Shown here piece after piece: positions 11,661 through 24,675 of a stretch of 64,000 nt of DNA. The translations under genes were made by a program, and so were the position numbers. This stretch comes from Amanita rubescens. Lineage: Eukaryota > Basidiomycota > Agaricomycetes > Agaricales > Amanitaceae. How positions within the stretch are numbered: the first letter of the stretch is position 1; each line of letters opens with the position of its first letter. The stretch is from NCBI GenBank assembly GCA_015039365.1, contig WION01000013.1, positions 1-64,000 of the forward strand, in the 5' to 3' direction. Below the pieces are notes generated by a model. That model saw only the letters and a program-made list of their open reading frames with translations. It did not search any database and was not told the origin of the DNA.

Positions 11661-14600
11661 TTATTTCCTCCCACGTGTTTGCCTTATTCGGCACAAACTC
11701 GGTTCTATTAGACTTGTTCCGCTCCCACTAGCTACTGGCCCTTCCTCCTCCTCCTCCTCCTCCTCCTCTTCTTCTTCTACTAAGTACTCTACCTCCTCGT
11801 ACATGTGCGGGAACAGCACCGCTAGCATGTCATCTATCCGGAATATAAAGTCTCCTTTCTGCACCCCACGCTGTTCCTTCTTCTTCCCAGGCGCGTCCAT
11901 CTTCGGCTGCTCAGCCGTAATGTTCGAAAACGAGGTCAAATCCAATGTCCCCTCGGAATTGTCCTGAGTATACAGGGACAGGCCTTGCCGAGCAGCAAGG
12001 TCTAAAATGTTGCGCTCTACCGTATCTGCAGTCCTTCTCAGCATCGTCCTATTCAACGCTCGAATAAAAGTACCTTCGGCATAGTAACAATACACTAGAA
12101 TAAGCGTTTTAGCATTAATGAATTTGCATCACGCAGTCAACCCCACCTTCGGTCGATCGAGTCTGCCCCATTCTATCGATTCGGGCAATCGCTGCATATT
12201 AATGGATCAGGCACAAGCCCAGAAGCTGATCACTACGCCAAAGTTACCTTGTATTTCAAAATTGTGATGAACGACAGCTTTCCAATAGGAAAACTCGAGA
12301 GGCACAGGTTATGTTTAGTCCAGCATTTTCCTTCTCTCTAAGGCACCCGTCAGATCAATATCCTCGGATCCAGACGTCGGCTTACCCATGGAGTAACAAC
12401 ACGCTGATCGCTGGATCTGATTTAAACTTATTCGCAGCGCTTTGCCCCTTGCTTTTCTGGTCAATACGAAGACAGGCAATCCCTGAAACGGCAATCAATC
12501 GTGCCCCGAGTAACTAAACCAATCATTAAAGCATACCATTCAGCTGTAAAGCATATTGGACAACTGTCACACGCTCGTCAGTCAGTTTCACATGAAAGTT
12601 TCTCAACGCACTATACAACGAATCCGCCCACGCTGAGAAGACAATGCTTTTCGCACCGGGCTCCGAAATCTGCAAATAGAGCAAATGTCGGACGAGCGTC
12701 TGGACCTTGCTGCCAAAATCTCCATCTGACTCCATAGCTTGTATGTCGTCAAATAACTGGGGATCTGCGGGCAACCGTTAAGAAAAGTATACTCAGAGAA
12801 AAACTGAAGAAACGAACCAATAACATTGTATTCGATTTTGCGCCTTGACTGAGGCGCGGGCTCCCCATATAATGGTCTCGCGGGAGGAACATCCTTTTGG
12901 TTCACAGCAAAACGTTGAAGCGTGTCGGGATCAAGAGGAACCCTGGGAGTGCAAATAACGTCAAGTTTCGTACAATCGCTTCCGATCATGCTTCTCACCG
13001 GCAAACGGGGCAAGTCTTGCCCTCTCTCTTCAACATCCACGCCTTTAGACAGCCCTGAAACACCGTGAGCACCGCCACATCTGCATTATTTTCACATTAC
13101 CTCGCAGAACACATGAGCGCTACGAAGGGATCAACATTGATTTCGAAAAACTTGACCGAAACATACCAAGGTGTAATAAACCCACGAATGAATTCCATAC
13201 GACACAAAATACATGTCTCTTCATCTTCGTCAACTTGGCCCTGTTCCCGCCTTCTTGCCAAGTGCAACATGTACCGATACCTCGCCCTATTCGTGTTAAT
13301 CTTTTCATCCAAAGTCGTACGTTCTTCAGTACATTCTTGAATTGCATCGTCTATGGTACCTTCCCATGCCGCCACAACGACCGAGTCGGATATCTCTTGC
13401 AGCTGTCGGAAATACATGATTCGCTGATTGAACGCCTTTCTTATCGCGGCGAGGTCGGTTTCGAGCTTGTCCATCAGAGTGTCTATTTCGGAACATAAGA
13501 CAAGTAGGAAAGTTGGGCTTCTGAAACCTTACTCTGGTCTTTCATGAATTGACGGAGAGTAGCAATAGCATCAGCAATGAGTTCCCTTTCAGGATCTTTG
13601 TCAGTTCTTGATACGGGCAAGAGCAGCCTGCAGATCAACTTGAATCTGCAGAGTATTATCATCAATCATAAATTAGCGACTCAAAATAACCCAATCACGT
13701 ACACTCTTCATGGCTCTGCCATTAAGCGACTGCAGCAACTCCTTCCGCTGGTCGGATAGTTCTTTAAGCAGAACTTCATCTTCCGGCCTTTTCTCGGCAT
13801 CCTCATCGAGCTGTTCCAACTCTTCGATCTCTTCAACTACGCCCTGCAGAGTCATTGCCGCTGCAGCTTGGGCTTTCTTCGATGCTTTGGTTGACCGCGA
13901 CTTGTGCTCTCTCCCTTCATGCGCTGCCAACAGGTTTCTCTCGCTGCTAAGCGCCTCCCGGCGGTCAGCAAGTAACGTCGCATATGCTTGCAAATACGTC
14001 TCCGCTTCTCCTTGATTATCAAGATTCCTTTGGTACTCTTGTCCGTCTGCCTCGTTTCCACCGTTGTTCAACGGTTCAGTTAGCAGATCGGTGATCCGAA
14101 TTCGCCAGTCCCAAAGCAAGTCGGATTGATCGTTAAGCACAGGCAACGATGTCGTTACCTTCTTCCGTCTGACAAATTTCGTTACCTAGTGGATCTCTGC
14201 AGGGAGAAGGAGAAGCTTACCAAGTCATACGTGCGAATGCCACCCTGTTCAAGCAAAGGGATTTCGATGATGAGTGATCCTTCAGGTATACGCTCCTCCG
14301 TCGCTTCCTGCTCCAGCTGGGTCATGGCTCGCATAGCCTCTGCCTCGCTCACTACAGGAGGAATCATTTGTGACCTTGCTTATAATGAATTAACGAACGA
14401 TAACATACCCCTTAGCAGATCACGACGGATAGCTTCTGCGGCATCATATGCTTCGGCCTCGGCAGAGCTATAGGCCTCTCCAAGCATATGATACACATCC
14501 CCCTGCAAGAACTTGACTTTATGCAACACAAGCTTGATTTCGCGGAGACGGTGCTGCAGCGCACCGCGCTTCGCGGTATGTTCTTCACCCGCGGGGTTGC

Positions 14601-17600
14601 GCAGCCCCTTGTCCTCTGAATCCTCGTCCTCATTGTCGGAAGGAACCTCAGAAACCGCTCGCTCTTTGCCTTTTCCTTTGTCCGTCGTAGACGTTGAAGC
14701 CTCGCTTGCCCTCATTCCCAATGATTCGCGTCTAGCAGCGGCTTCCTTCTTGAGAACTTCTCCTGCCGCACGATGCTCATCTAATGCCAGTTTTAATTTC
14801 ACCTATCATGTTGTTTGCTTGCTTCTCCGCATCTTTAAGGGTCTGGAGAGCCTTCGGATATCGGTTAAAATCATTTGTGGCATGCTGCTGTAGCTGAGCC
14901 AATCTGCAGAGAGCAAAGATCTGTAGAAGCACTATTAGCTCAGGTTCAACCCAAAGCTGATCACATAACCTTGGATTTCCAATCATCCATTAGGTTTCGC
15001 CAATTCCCATCCTTCAGAGACTGCAGAACCAATTAGAGTGAAGATTATGTATCAAAGACTTGATAAACTGACGTGCAAAACGTCTGACATCGTCTTCACG
15101 GTACCCAGCTTGTACCATTTGTCATTCTGTCTTTGAAGCTGACCAACCTTATCCAGACAGTTAGGAACAACACGGTGCATCAGACATTATGCTTACCTGA
15201 GGATGGGTACAAATTCCACGGAGTCCTTCGTATCGCAGACCGAAGCAGACTGCCATCAACATCCCACCCAGCTGAACTGGCAACACCGCGCGCATCAAGA
15301 CCTATTTCGAGCAACACACCCTCGAAGGCCTGGTCATAGACCTGGACAGACATTAATCATGAGCTGGTAAAGTTACCACTTGAACTCACGTGTCTTTCCA
15401 CCATTCCCAACTCAATGGGGACCAAAAAACGCGTTTGTTGTGGAATCGTCAGTTCATGTCTAACACTAGCTTTTAGTGTTCTGCCCGACAGAAAATATCA
15501 GTCTCGCGTAACTCTCGTCTCTAAGTGACGAACCTGATGGCATAGTTCTGAATGAATTGAGTGAATTCGTCCGCACACGCACTTGTCAACAGCTTTGACC
15601 ACAGTTTCGAAGACCCAATGACCGTGTCGAACACGGAGGAATCTTTATCGGCAATGAACACAGGTGGCCAAGGTTGGAATAACATTATTACCTTAAAACA
15701 TGGATCAAATCTGATATCTGGGCGCGCGCTGGTGTCCCAGACACTGCGAGAGACGAATGTCTGGGTATCAAAGATACCATATCCCTGGGTGATGATGAGT
15801 AACTCTTAAAATCCAACGGTCCCCACAGATACTCACTCGGTCTTACCACCACCGACCATCTGTACTTCATCCATGACTACTCTGTACCATTCGCACACCA
15901 CCAACGGACTTCTTGGTCGCTCAACATTAGAATAGGTCACATTCTCGCGCCGAGGCCGTTTTGGTGCAGCACGCGCAACATCGAAGTCCGCTTTGAGAAC
16001 TTGATAAGTGGTTATGATAACATCGTACTTGTTAGCCTCGGTTGGCCAGTCGAAAGACCGCAAAAATTCGCGCATATTTTCTTGTTCGGAGGCCCAAGGA
16101 GAGTCGTCCCTGGCCTTGGCCTTGGAATGACGCGACGTGGCCCTTCCTTTAACGTCTTTGATAACTTTCTTAGGCTTTGTCTTGGGTTTAGGAACGACCT
16201 TTGACCACCCCTCGTAAACCAGGACTTTCAAAGATGGTGCGTGCGTCTTTAGTTCGTCTATCCATTGGCCTTGGAGTGCGGGAGGCGTAACAATCAAGGT
16301 GCTCTTTACGGAAGTCAGCGCCGATCACCACTTCAAACGAAGACATTCACCTTGATTGCTTTCACTTCTAGTCTCGCTTCTGGGTCCCAGCGTTTGACGG
16401 ACGGATTCCGTTCAGGAGGTGCGGGATTCAGCAACATGAGCGCGATCGTTTCTAGAGTTTTACCAAGACCAGGCTCCTCGGCAAGAATGCCTCCCAAGGC
16501 TGGAGGGAGTCCTTCCATCACTTCCATACAAATCGATTCGCTCAAACGGTTGTAATACCACGTATGGTTGCCTTCCTGTATTTTTTCCCAGAACGAGTGT
16601 TCTTTGAAATTGGTTGAGGGGATGATTTTACCTTCTGCAGTCACTGACTTGCCCTCTCGATGCAGTAGCCAAGCCACGCTCCGACGTTGGAACGGTAAGA
16701 GTTGAGGAATGAGTTCCTTTGGCTGCATTGCACTATCAGCATGTTTGGATCGTAGCACTGGTGCAGGCCTGAGATTTGAATAAAAGAAGGGGATGTTAAC
16801 AACAGCATCAGATCTATGTCCAATAGATGGCGTATATAGATGACGAAGAAGCTGAGTTTTGCATTGTTCAAACTTGGCAACCATTTTCTTCGATATTCCA
16901 CGAGGACATGGCTCAAAGATGAAAGGCAGAATGACGGACGTCTCAAACTCTAACAGCAACTGTAGAGGGACATCTTTAGGCATTGTTGTCTGAGTCCAGT
17001 CAAACGGAAGCACGGTGAGTCTCATATGACCCCGTATTGTGCACCGTCGCAAGATTCTCATGACGTGACATGCCATAAGCAGATCTTCGACTCGCTCAGG
17101 AAGAGAACCATCATCCCGAGGCTCAGATAATGTCGGCAGGAGACATAACCAAGTCGATGCAAGTCTTCCGTTTGGCGTTGATGCCACGAGACGTCCGTCA
17201 TATTCAAAGATATCTACGGCGCCCAAGTCGACGGTCACAGACTCCTCAATGTGACCCAAAGATGCCTTGAGCACTTCGTCAAATAATTCTTCCTCACGCC
17301 TGTGATGAGCCTCCAGCGCCATATTGGCCAAGTTTCCCCTGTCTCTATACAGCTGGATTTCCAAAGTGTGATTCCAGACAGGAACGGCTTCAGGCTCGCC
17401 ATGAGGTTCGATAGCAATGCAATTGGGTGGGTGAAGGGGGGGATAATCGCTTAGAGGCCAGTTTCTTTCAACGACAGAATCGCCTGCTATGCCTGATTCA
17501 GAGCCATTGGTCGCTCTTGCACGCTTGAGCCTCGATGAAGATGGCTGGGAGGAAAGCGCGCGCTTTTTGCCTTTCCCCGAGACAGACGTCGATTCGGTAT

Positions 17601-18090
17601 TCGTTGTAGCCTGATCGAGTAGATAAGCCATATTCTGCAGATGTAACCAAGGGCGACAATCTGCATCTACTGCGGGCCATATTTGCCACGCAGGTGCACG
17701 AAGTGGTACACGGTGCTGAGAGTTGGAAATGCGCATGGGATCTCGAGAAAACGCGGTCCGCGTCTGAGCTAAAATAGACGCTACAGTCGCACTTCGCATC
17801 ACGTGTCTGACTCGAATCTCATTCGGCACCGACATGCCGAAGTAAAATGTCCGACTCACTTTGACTACATCAGATTCAGAAGTACCTTGATATTGATTAA
17901 GCCAGGACCCATCACTAGTGGCGCACGACATCCGCCGAATACTAGTAATCCCACCTCTGTTTCGCGTAGCTGGACTTTTTTTGTCATTAACAATGCCAAT
18001 GTTCTCGTCATAGAAAGTTTTCACCCACTCCCCTTTTACAGGTCGGGGCAGCAAACCTGTGCCGCAGCATTTATCATTAGCTGACTTCAT
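11661..18090 (-). CDS. IRC20: Irc20/SHPRH-type SNF2 helicase with embedded RING finger
   Basis: Nuclear SNF2-family ATPase with a RING E3 ubiquitin-ligase domain, the type linked to recombination and replication-fork repair. Helicase lobe 1 shows LLPFQRRSVAWLLHREGK, the Walker A region GGILAEEPGLGKTLETIAL, STLIVTPPALQGQWIDELK, the box MDEVQMVGGGKTE in the DExH/Q position, and LAVSGTPARAQISDLIHVL. A long coiled/acidic insert follows. The RING reads CILCRMEF ... CAHVFCEGCLKAW ... CPVCR (about 12990-13190). Lobe 2 has KSIVFSAWADSL, LRIDQKSKGQSAA, ENAGLNITCASRVFLLES and AIARIDRMGQTRSTEVYCYY. The C-terminus has a poly-Glu run. Four conserved stretches each need one base skipped (about 15224, 14791-14794, 13605-13606, 12276). 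The annotated ATG overlaps the ATG of the divergent kinase; a downstream Met is possible. Confidence 0.85.
11743..11778 (-). repeat. CTC/CTT trinucleotide run coding poly-Glu
   Basis: An imperfect (CTC)n/(CTT)n microsatellite on the plus strand encodes about a dozen Glu residues near the C-terminus of the Irc20-like protein. A length change by whole units would keep frame. Confidence 0.8.
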
Positions 18091-19659
18091 GCACGAAGAA
18101 CGACCGCCCTTTCAACAGGAAGCCAAGGCGATCGATCCCAAGGTCCTGACCACTGCGATGGGAGGAATTGACAAGCCTCCGGAGGAACCTCTATTTTCGA
18201 CTTTCGAGGAGGGCTTCGGATACTTCACTGCTACAGCAGTTGGACGTGCGCTAGGGCAGTATGAGTTCGTCCGCAAAGTGCGCCGAGCTTCCCTGTTTCC
18301 CTGTCTCAACCTTATTTTAATCATTGAATTCAGCTGGGTTGGGCTGCTTCTTCCTCTGTGTGGCTCGCACTGTGAGTTTCTCATAAACTACAACTAGTAT
18401 CAAACAAATTTCACATCAATTCAGCGACCATTCGGCCAAGACTAAAACTTTCGTTGCCATAAAGATCTTGACATCGCAAGCCACTGCGAACATCGTCGCG
18501 GGTTATTCACCAGAATATAATGTATTCCGGAAGATCGAATATACCAACCCTAAAAGCCCCGGATTCAATCACTGTTTAACTCTCCGAGCCTGTCTCACTA
18601 CCAATAGCGCAGCTGGCAGTCACATATGTTTTGTGACGGACGCCTTAAGCTCAAGCCTAGGAAATCTTCGAAAGTCTGGGCAGAACCGGTTCACCCTTCC
18701 CATTGCAAAGCGCATAATAAAACAGGTTCTTCTCGCTCTGGACTACCTTCATCGCGAATGCGGGTATATTCACACTGGTGGGTCTGGCCCGACGTTTTTT
18801 TTATCCATGCCGACAATCATATGTTAAGATCTTAAATCCGAGAACATCCTCGTTTCAATACCTGAACCAGCATCTTCTAGAATAGAAGAATACATTAAGG
18901 CCAATCCTCCGTCCATCTATGGCCCTCCCTTGAACCTGAAATCGTTACCCTTACCCCTCGTCTTTTCACGTTCACAACATTTACCGTATTTAAGCCTTAA
19001 TGGATCTATTGAAGATATCTCGGTTCGACTGGTGGATTACGGCGAAGGTGAGCACATCCTACCTGTTACTCACTTTTACCGACGATACACAAATAGCCAC
19101 CTCCATCGACGACCCCGTAAGAGAGCATCTTCCTCAACCATCTATACTTCGCGCTCCGGAAGTCACCCTCAGATACCCCTGGACGTCTACTATCGACATC
19201 TGGACAGTTGGTTGCCTTGTATGTTAGCTACCTATACCACTCCGCTGATACTGAATACATCCTAGTTGTTCGAGCTCCTTACCGAACGCCAACTCTTCTA
19301 CCAGAAAGCCAATAATTATTCACACGAACTTCATTTGCAGTACATAGTAGAGTGCTTAGGGCCGTTCCCACCTGAATTCCTCAAAGATTGTGAGGAACGG
19401 GGGAAATATTTTGATGAGAAAGGTGAGAACAGCCTTCTCAATCGTACTAAATCTCCTCAATTAATATCTTCACTTAGGCATGCTTCTTCACACGAACAAA
19501 TTTATGCCAACCACTCTTGAAGTCATTTTGCGGAGGCTTAAAGCCGTGGATGAGGACGAGATTCCAGGTACTGCTGCATTCTTGCACAGATGCTTGTCGT
19601 TGGATCCAAAGCTGCGACCGAGTGCACAAGAGCTACTAAAGGATAGTTGGCTACTGTAA
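18089..19659 (+). CDS. SRPK-like serine/threonine kinase
   Basis: CMGC-type kinase resembling SR-protein kinases, a family much expanded in mushrooms. The N-terminal lead PLFSTFEEGFGYFTATAVGR precedes the Gly-loop region GWAASSSVWLA. The ATP lysine is in FVAIKIL. The catalytic loop, restored by splicing at about 18780-18830, reads YIHTDLKSENILV, so HxD and the following Lys are present. The DFG position is DYGEA. APEVTLRYPW follows in the activation/APE segment, then IDIWTVGCL and LFELLTERQLF. The end is PKLRPSAQELLKDSWLL with TAA at 19657. Five or six introns of about 50 bases are visible. Start: first ATG in frame (18089); MGGIDKPPEEP at about 18158 is an alternative. Divergent with the Irc20-like gene. 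Substrate unknown. Confidence 0.8.
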
Positions 19660-19887
19660 TTCTTGAAGTGTTCTGTAATGCCCCGATTCATATGAGCCGT
19701 GGCTTCGGAAATACCATGATGATCATCGGCGAGAGAAGGACGACTCGAACGTACCAGCTTGGTCCACGCTATCTTCTGGTCCACCCGTCCCACAAGTCTG
19801 TTGACACGCGGACACTTTGCTGTCATATTGTCGTTGGATACTGAAGATTGAAAGGAAATATTCTACACGCGTACTACCACGGCGATA

Positions 19888-20275
19888 CTAACAATATTTC
19901 TCAAACCGACTCGCTGAGTTTGAGCTCAAGAACCTCTTCGAGGATTCCCTTGATCTTACTCGCCACTCCCTAAACTCTGGTGTACCATGTTCACTGTCAC
20001 CTGCCGCTCTCACAAAGAAGTACATTGCATCTCTCTTCCCAGGCTCTACCGTCGAAGGAATACTGACAATAGCTGAAGATACCAAGAGGAAATATTTCTC
20101 GGAAGGATTCCTTCAAGTCCTTAGGATGAGCGTCAAACGCCTCCTCGACCGCCGGCATATAGAACCAAGGCCAAGGTTCGGCGTTTTCTGCCAAGACTGG
20201 GATATCCTTTGTCCTATTGGCCCATTGGATGACGTCCGCTTCAGGAACGATATAACCACAGCGTTTATACGGCAT
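19888..20275 (-). CDS. Small conserved-looking hypothetical protein
   Basis: Minus-strand gene beginning MPYKRCGYIVPEADVIQWAN and ending SNSASRFEKYC. The two halves are in different frames: the first runs to PKDLKESF, the second resumes as EKYFLLVSSAIVSIPST and continues to PGKRDAMYFFVRAAGD and GTPEFREWRVRSRES. Skipping one base near 20101 joins them in one smooth protein of about 130 residues. I believe related proteins exist in other mushrooms but know no function. No membrane segment or signal peptide. An upstream exon in 20290-20450 is possible. Confidence 0.45.
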
Positions 20276-21389
20276 CTGCGAAATGGATGAGGGGGTTGGG
20301 AGAAAGTTTGAGCGTAGCAAGAGCTCACCGTTAGTATTTAAGAATGGATGGGGTTTCAACTTGAAATGGCAAGCTGGGGTTTGGGGACCACGAGTACCGT
20401 CTTCCTGGTATGATCAATCCGATATCAGAGAATAAGTATGGTTGGGAAAGTATTACTTTGACCAAGACGTCGGAGTTCACAATCAAAGAGCCAGCTGATT
20501 TATACCAAAACGTGGTCCCTAGGTACTTTTTCCAGCACGGTCATCTCAGACTAGATGTGTCATTTGCAATTGTCATCTCTCTATCTTTTTTTTTTTACAA
20601 ATGAAAAAGGTGTATTGGAGATATAAAAGGTTCTTTGAGACGCGTAAAATGATGATGTCCAGGTTCAGTTTGCCCGCGCGGTGTAGCTGACAACCCTAGC
20701 CCCGAAATAGGCTCGAAGAAAGAGTGCCTGGGACGGATGCGGCAAGTAAGCGGGCAGAGGGGAGGAACAACACTGATGCAACAGGGGTGCATGAGCTTCG
20801 CGTTCACTTCTTTAAAAATGACGACGGCAAATATACTGACTAAAGAGCGTCATAGACCTCGGTACGAGCCGATACGAGGAAGATGCATTGTAGGATGCAG
20901 TGGTGAAGGCTATACGGGGAGGAGTGCGGGATCCGAAGAAAGCGGCTGAGGGATCGAAAGGGATCGAGGAGATGTTGAGAGAGGCGCGGGGGAGGTTAAT
21001 TAGGCTCCGTCTCAAGAAGCATACGCTGAACTGGTGAATAGGAGGGAGCAGCAGCAGCACCGCGTTTCTGGTGGACATTCGGCCGGCAGAGCAGAGGGGG
21101 ATCGCTAAGGGAGTTGCTGATCATAGAGCGCAACGTGCTAGAGCAGAGATTTTGACCCTCGATGTGAAGCGCGACAGTGGCCATCGCGGACAGGTACGAT
21201 CTGAGAGTAATTGCGTTCTCTCAAGAAGGAATCGGGTCTGTGAGGGAAAGGCCAAAATACGGTTGCCTCTGGAACAAAGGCGACGAAGAAAGAGGGAAGA
21301 ACACATTTCTTTAATAATGAGTCTCAGGCATGAGATTACACTGGTCTCACATACACTTCAAAAGAACTTGACTATAATGAGCTTCACAA
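20276..21389. other. Gap with only uncertain short frames
   Basis: Contains short minus-strand frames (20812-21078; 20996-21184, starting MATVALHIEGQ) that could be exons of a small unrecognised gene, and an Arg-rich plus-strand frame at 21071-21793. That plus frame overlaps the 3' end of the well-supported P-loop gene and is probably a shadow. I can assign nothing here with confidence. Confidence 0.3.
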
Positions 21390-24238
21390 TCACTTGGTAC
21401 CTCGAACAGCCCAATGGGACCAATGACCGTCGTCGTCCGCAGCTCCTGGTTTCATCGACCTTCGAAGGTCTTTCTCTACAGCCTTATAAATATTTTTCCA
21501 ACCGTACGACGCTTGCAGGAGGCCGTTCCAGATGTCAGTCTGTTGTGCGCAAATCGGGTTTAGAAACTCGGGTGAAAGACCCGCACACCAAATTTCATAA
21601 ACAACAGCATTATAAGCTTCCGATGCAGGATGCCTTTTCACATGAAGACCTGGATTATTGGCAGCAAGAGCGAAAAACATTTTTACGATGGGAACGGCGG
21701 CATCTCCCTCCTTCAGGATCTCAAGGTCGTAAGGGTCCATGGATTCAAAGAGTTTTGATTGCGGGTTCTTGGAGTAGGCTGGGTTGTTCTTGAACTGGCA
21801 AAGGATGAGTCCAAAGTTATCGGTGGTCAATTTCGTGCCAGATTTCAGAAAGACGGTGACTGCATCAATCGAGGCTTGACTATTGGCGCACAGCACACCA
21901 GCGCCTCGAGTCATTAGAAGCAAAAGGGTTTCCTTGTCGATGGATTTGAAGTCGTGGAGTTTGACAAAATGATTGAAATGCATCTTCGCATCAGGGAAAT
22001 CGTCCTGCAGCTTCTCAAATCCTGGGGCTGACAGGGACTTGAACAGGCATCTGTGCACGAAGGGTGCAAGGTTGAAGAATCGGTGATGTACTGGGCGTCC
22101 GTCGCTAGTTGGAAGGCCAATAGCCTGATCACGAGCCAGAGTCAGCAACAATAGTGCAAGAAACTCGCCGCGATCACCTTGATGTACGGCAAATCCCTCC
22201 AGTACAGTTTTGAAACATTTCAATACATCAAAGGATTCCCGCGACATGATGACATAGGCAGCTTCGGAGAGAAGTGGCTCAGATGATGATACTGTCGTCA
22301 TGCTCTGGAAGCCAGCGTCGATGTTAAGGCAGACTCGCATATGTCCTTCCACCTGCTTCCTCTCTGCGCTTTGAGAGATGTAGGTCGTCGAATTGAATTC
22401 GATAGGTAAGCGCTGAGATAGGCAAGCAAGCATCTGGTCTTCATTGAGATGTTGTGTGCTGGGGTTTGCGTTAAGGAGCTTTCCGACAGCAAACGTCACG
22501 ATCCCTGCTTGAACGGTGACATCCCCAGCATCCCAACGTGACCCGAATCTTAAGGCATCAGCATGATTCACGTTACGAAAATGAGAAATCCAATTATACT
22601 TACAAGGGGCGACCCATATGAACAATATGCGAATCGTGGGTAACGCGCTCCAAATCCCAATTGCCGTCCAGGGCTACTTGCTTCGCTAACGTGTCAAAGC
22701 CGAGGTCTATGAATGGTTGGATTAATTTCAAATTACGGAGGATGATTCTTGTCGAAGTATCTTCATCCGGCGATGTGAACTGCGATATCCTGCCCGTTGT
22801 AGACAGAAACAGAGCGAACAATGGTAAGTGATACAAAGTGCGAAGCACGTGTCTCAGAACACTCAAGTTTGATGGGTCTCATCGAAAGTTAGAATGACGA
22901 GAAGATAGTCGCCCTCTGTTTTCCCGGAAACCTGGCAAGATGATGACAAAGGTTTCCTCTCCTTCAAGGATTGAACGAGTTTGTTGCAGGAGGCAGCGGG
23001 GGGGAAGTCATAATGTTGGGAGGAGTCATAATCTATGGCGTTCCCTGATGTCGAGGGCGAAAGGTAACCTGGTCCTATGTCACTTCCTGGCTGAGCAACC
23101 TTGTGGGACACTTTTAGTCGACGGATATATCCCAGGTAAAGAAGACATACAGTAGGTTTTCCTTTCGCAATTTGAATCACCTGTTGGTAAAATTGTCTCC
23201 TAAACTCGTTATGCCATTTCATTGTTTGGCCCTCCGTCATACGCATTCTGAATTCACAAGCCACCTCCTCGATTCCCAGCTGCGGATCGAACTCATTTTC
23301 CAATGTATAATTGGTATGCTGAAACAAAGCGTCGATAAAATGGCAAGCTCGGCGATACGATTCGGCCTCTGTGCCTTTCATGGTCAAAAAATCTCGAACC
23401 TCGTGGTCGGCAGGAGGGTAGCCTGAAAAGATACGGCGCATATATACCAACGATGACGCAAGAAAAAAGAAATACCATCAGATTTTGCATCCCTGAGGTT
23501 AATCGGTATGGAAAAGTGTTTTTTCAAGTTCATCAACTGTTCTTGACTTTCCCATACCGGACGATTGAACAACAGAACAAAAGTGCGCATAGTTGCTGTC
23601 GTTGGGACGATAGTGTTTCCGGATGTGTGTCCATAAGGCATCCGCCGCTCGGCCATGGTATGGTCGTACCCAAGATTTCTTGGTGGCTGAGCGGCCCAGT
23701 CAGTATGAACAGGAGAAACTTTTCAATAGGAGTACCATTTTCCTGTTCAGGAGATAGCTCAAACGTCGGCATTGTTGCGATTTTGAGTTCCGCTGTGGTC
23801 GCGATTAAATGCGATCGGATTATCTGAAATGTACGTACGACGCGCAACCAGGTCAGTCCAGTCCTTGCTTTTAACACTATTCCGCACGCCAACCTTCCAC
23901 TCTTCCAACTGGTCTTCGTTGAAACTCTTCACAATGTCATCTGCGCCCTCAAAAGTCAATTTCGTGATAACGCTGTTTCTCATGTCTGTGGACGCCAAAT
24001 TCTCCGTGAGGTCCCTCAAAACGTCTGAAATTCTATCCGGCCACAGTAGGTCGTCGGCATCGTGGACCGAACTTTCCCACTTCCTCCTACGTGCTATCGC
24101 ATTCATCTTGGAGCTGAGTGTAGTCATTTGTTCATCCGGCAGAATTTTGGGGCGTTTGTCGGCGGAAGAGGAGGTGGAAGAAAAGTCAGCAGGGCGTTTT
24201 AAACTAGAGGAAGTCAGGTCGACATCCATTTGATTCAT
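21390..24238 (-). CDS. Large mushroom-type P-loop protein (SSGMGKSR)
   Basis: Spliced protein of about 850 residues of a kind I recognise as repeated in Agaricomycete genomes, function unknown. The N-terminus is Ser/Lys-rich with a likely nuclear signal (KRPADFSSTSSSADKRPKIL). A P-loop-like motif CSVVQSSGMGKSRTVDELEK lies at about 23535-23595, followed by HFSIPINLRDAKSDG, YPPADHEVRDFL, LVILTFDETHQ (Walker B-like position) and FALFLSTTGRISQF. A long C-terminal region holds FGSRWDAGDVTVQAGIV, LCLNIDAGFQS-type and FVHRCLFKSLSAPGFE segments. Frame breaks: one extra base near 23642 and one in an A6 run at 23519-23524, and one missing base near 22868. It may be a damaged copy or contain sequence errors. 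The start is the first real ATG (MNQMDVDL). Confidence 0.6.
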
Positions 24239-24675
24239 CAGAGTCGCGGTCAAGACTGAACGTACTGAACCAGCACAGCCACAGAAATGTGACGTTTAGA
24301 GTCTAGACACGTCGAAAAGCTCTTCGCAACCGCCAATTCTTGCTCAACATGAGTCTAAGGCTAGCTAACCGTACTATCTTTCTAAGATACGATACACTAC
24401 GTATATGTATAGGGTCTACGATCGAGGGAAAGGGTGACCTTTATTTATACTGGTGCCTATCTAATGATGAAACTATCGCATCCAGTTATGTAGATGGTAT
24501 ATGGAAATGGGCTCCGAACTTACTACTCAGGCGGAATATAGCTACTTCAACGGCGATAGCGACATTGACGAGCGAACACCAAAATCAGATTCCGATAAAT
24601 CTGACTGGTCTATAGCCAGTCTAGGAGATCATTGAAGGGGCTTCGATAGTTGCTACTGGACAACACAATCTTTTA

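Noticed and set aside
14802..14823. A 22-base GTGAAA...TTAG stretch that would remove one Irc20 frame break if treated as an intron
   Set aside because: Far shorter than any intron seen in this window (about 45 bases or more); a one-base insertion in the T4 run (plus strand) is simpler.
21071..21793. Long Arg-rich plus-strand frame
   Set aside because: It overlaps the well-supported 3' end of the minus-strand P-loop gene in its right half and is basic and low in information in its left half; probably a shadow frame.
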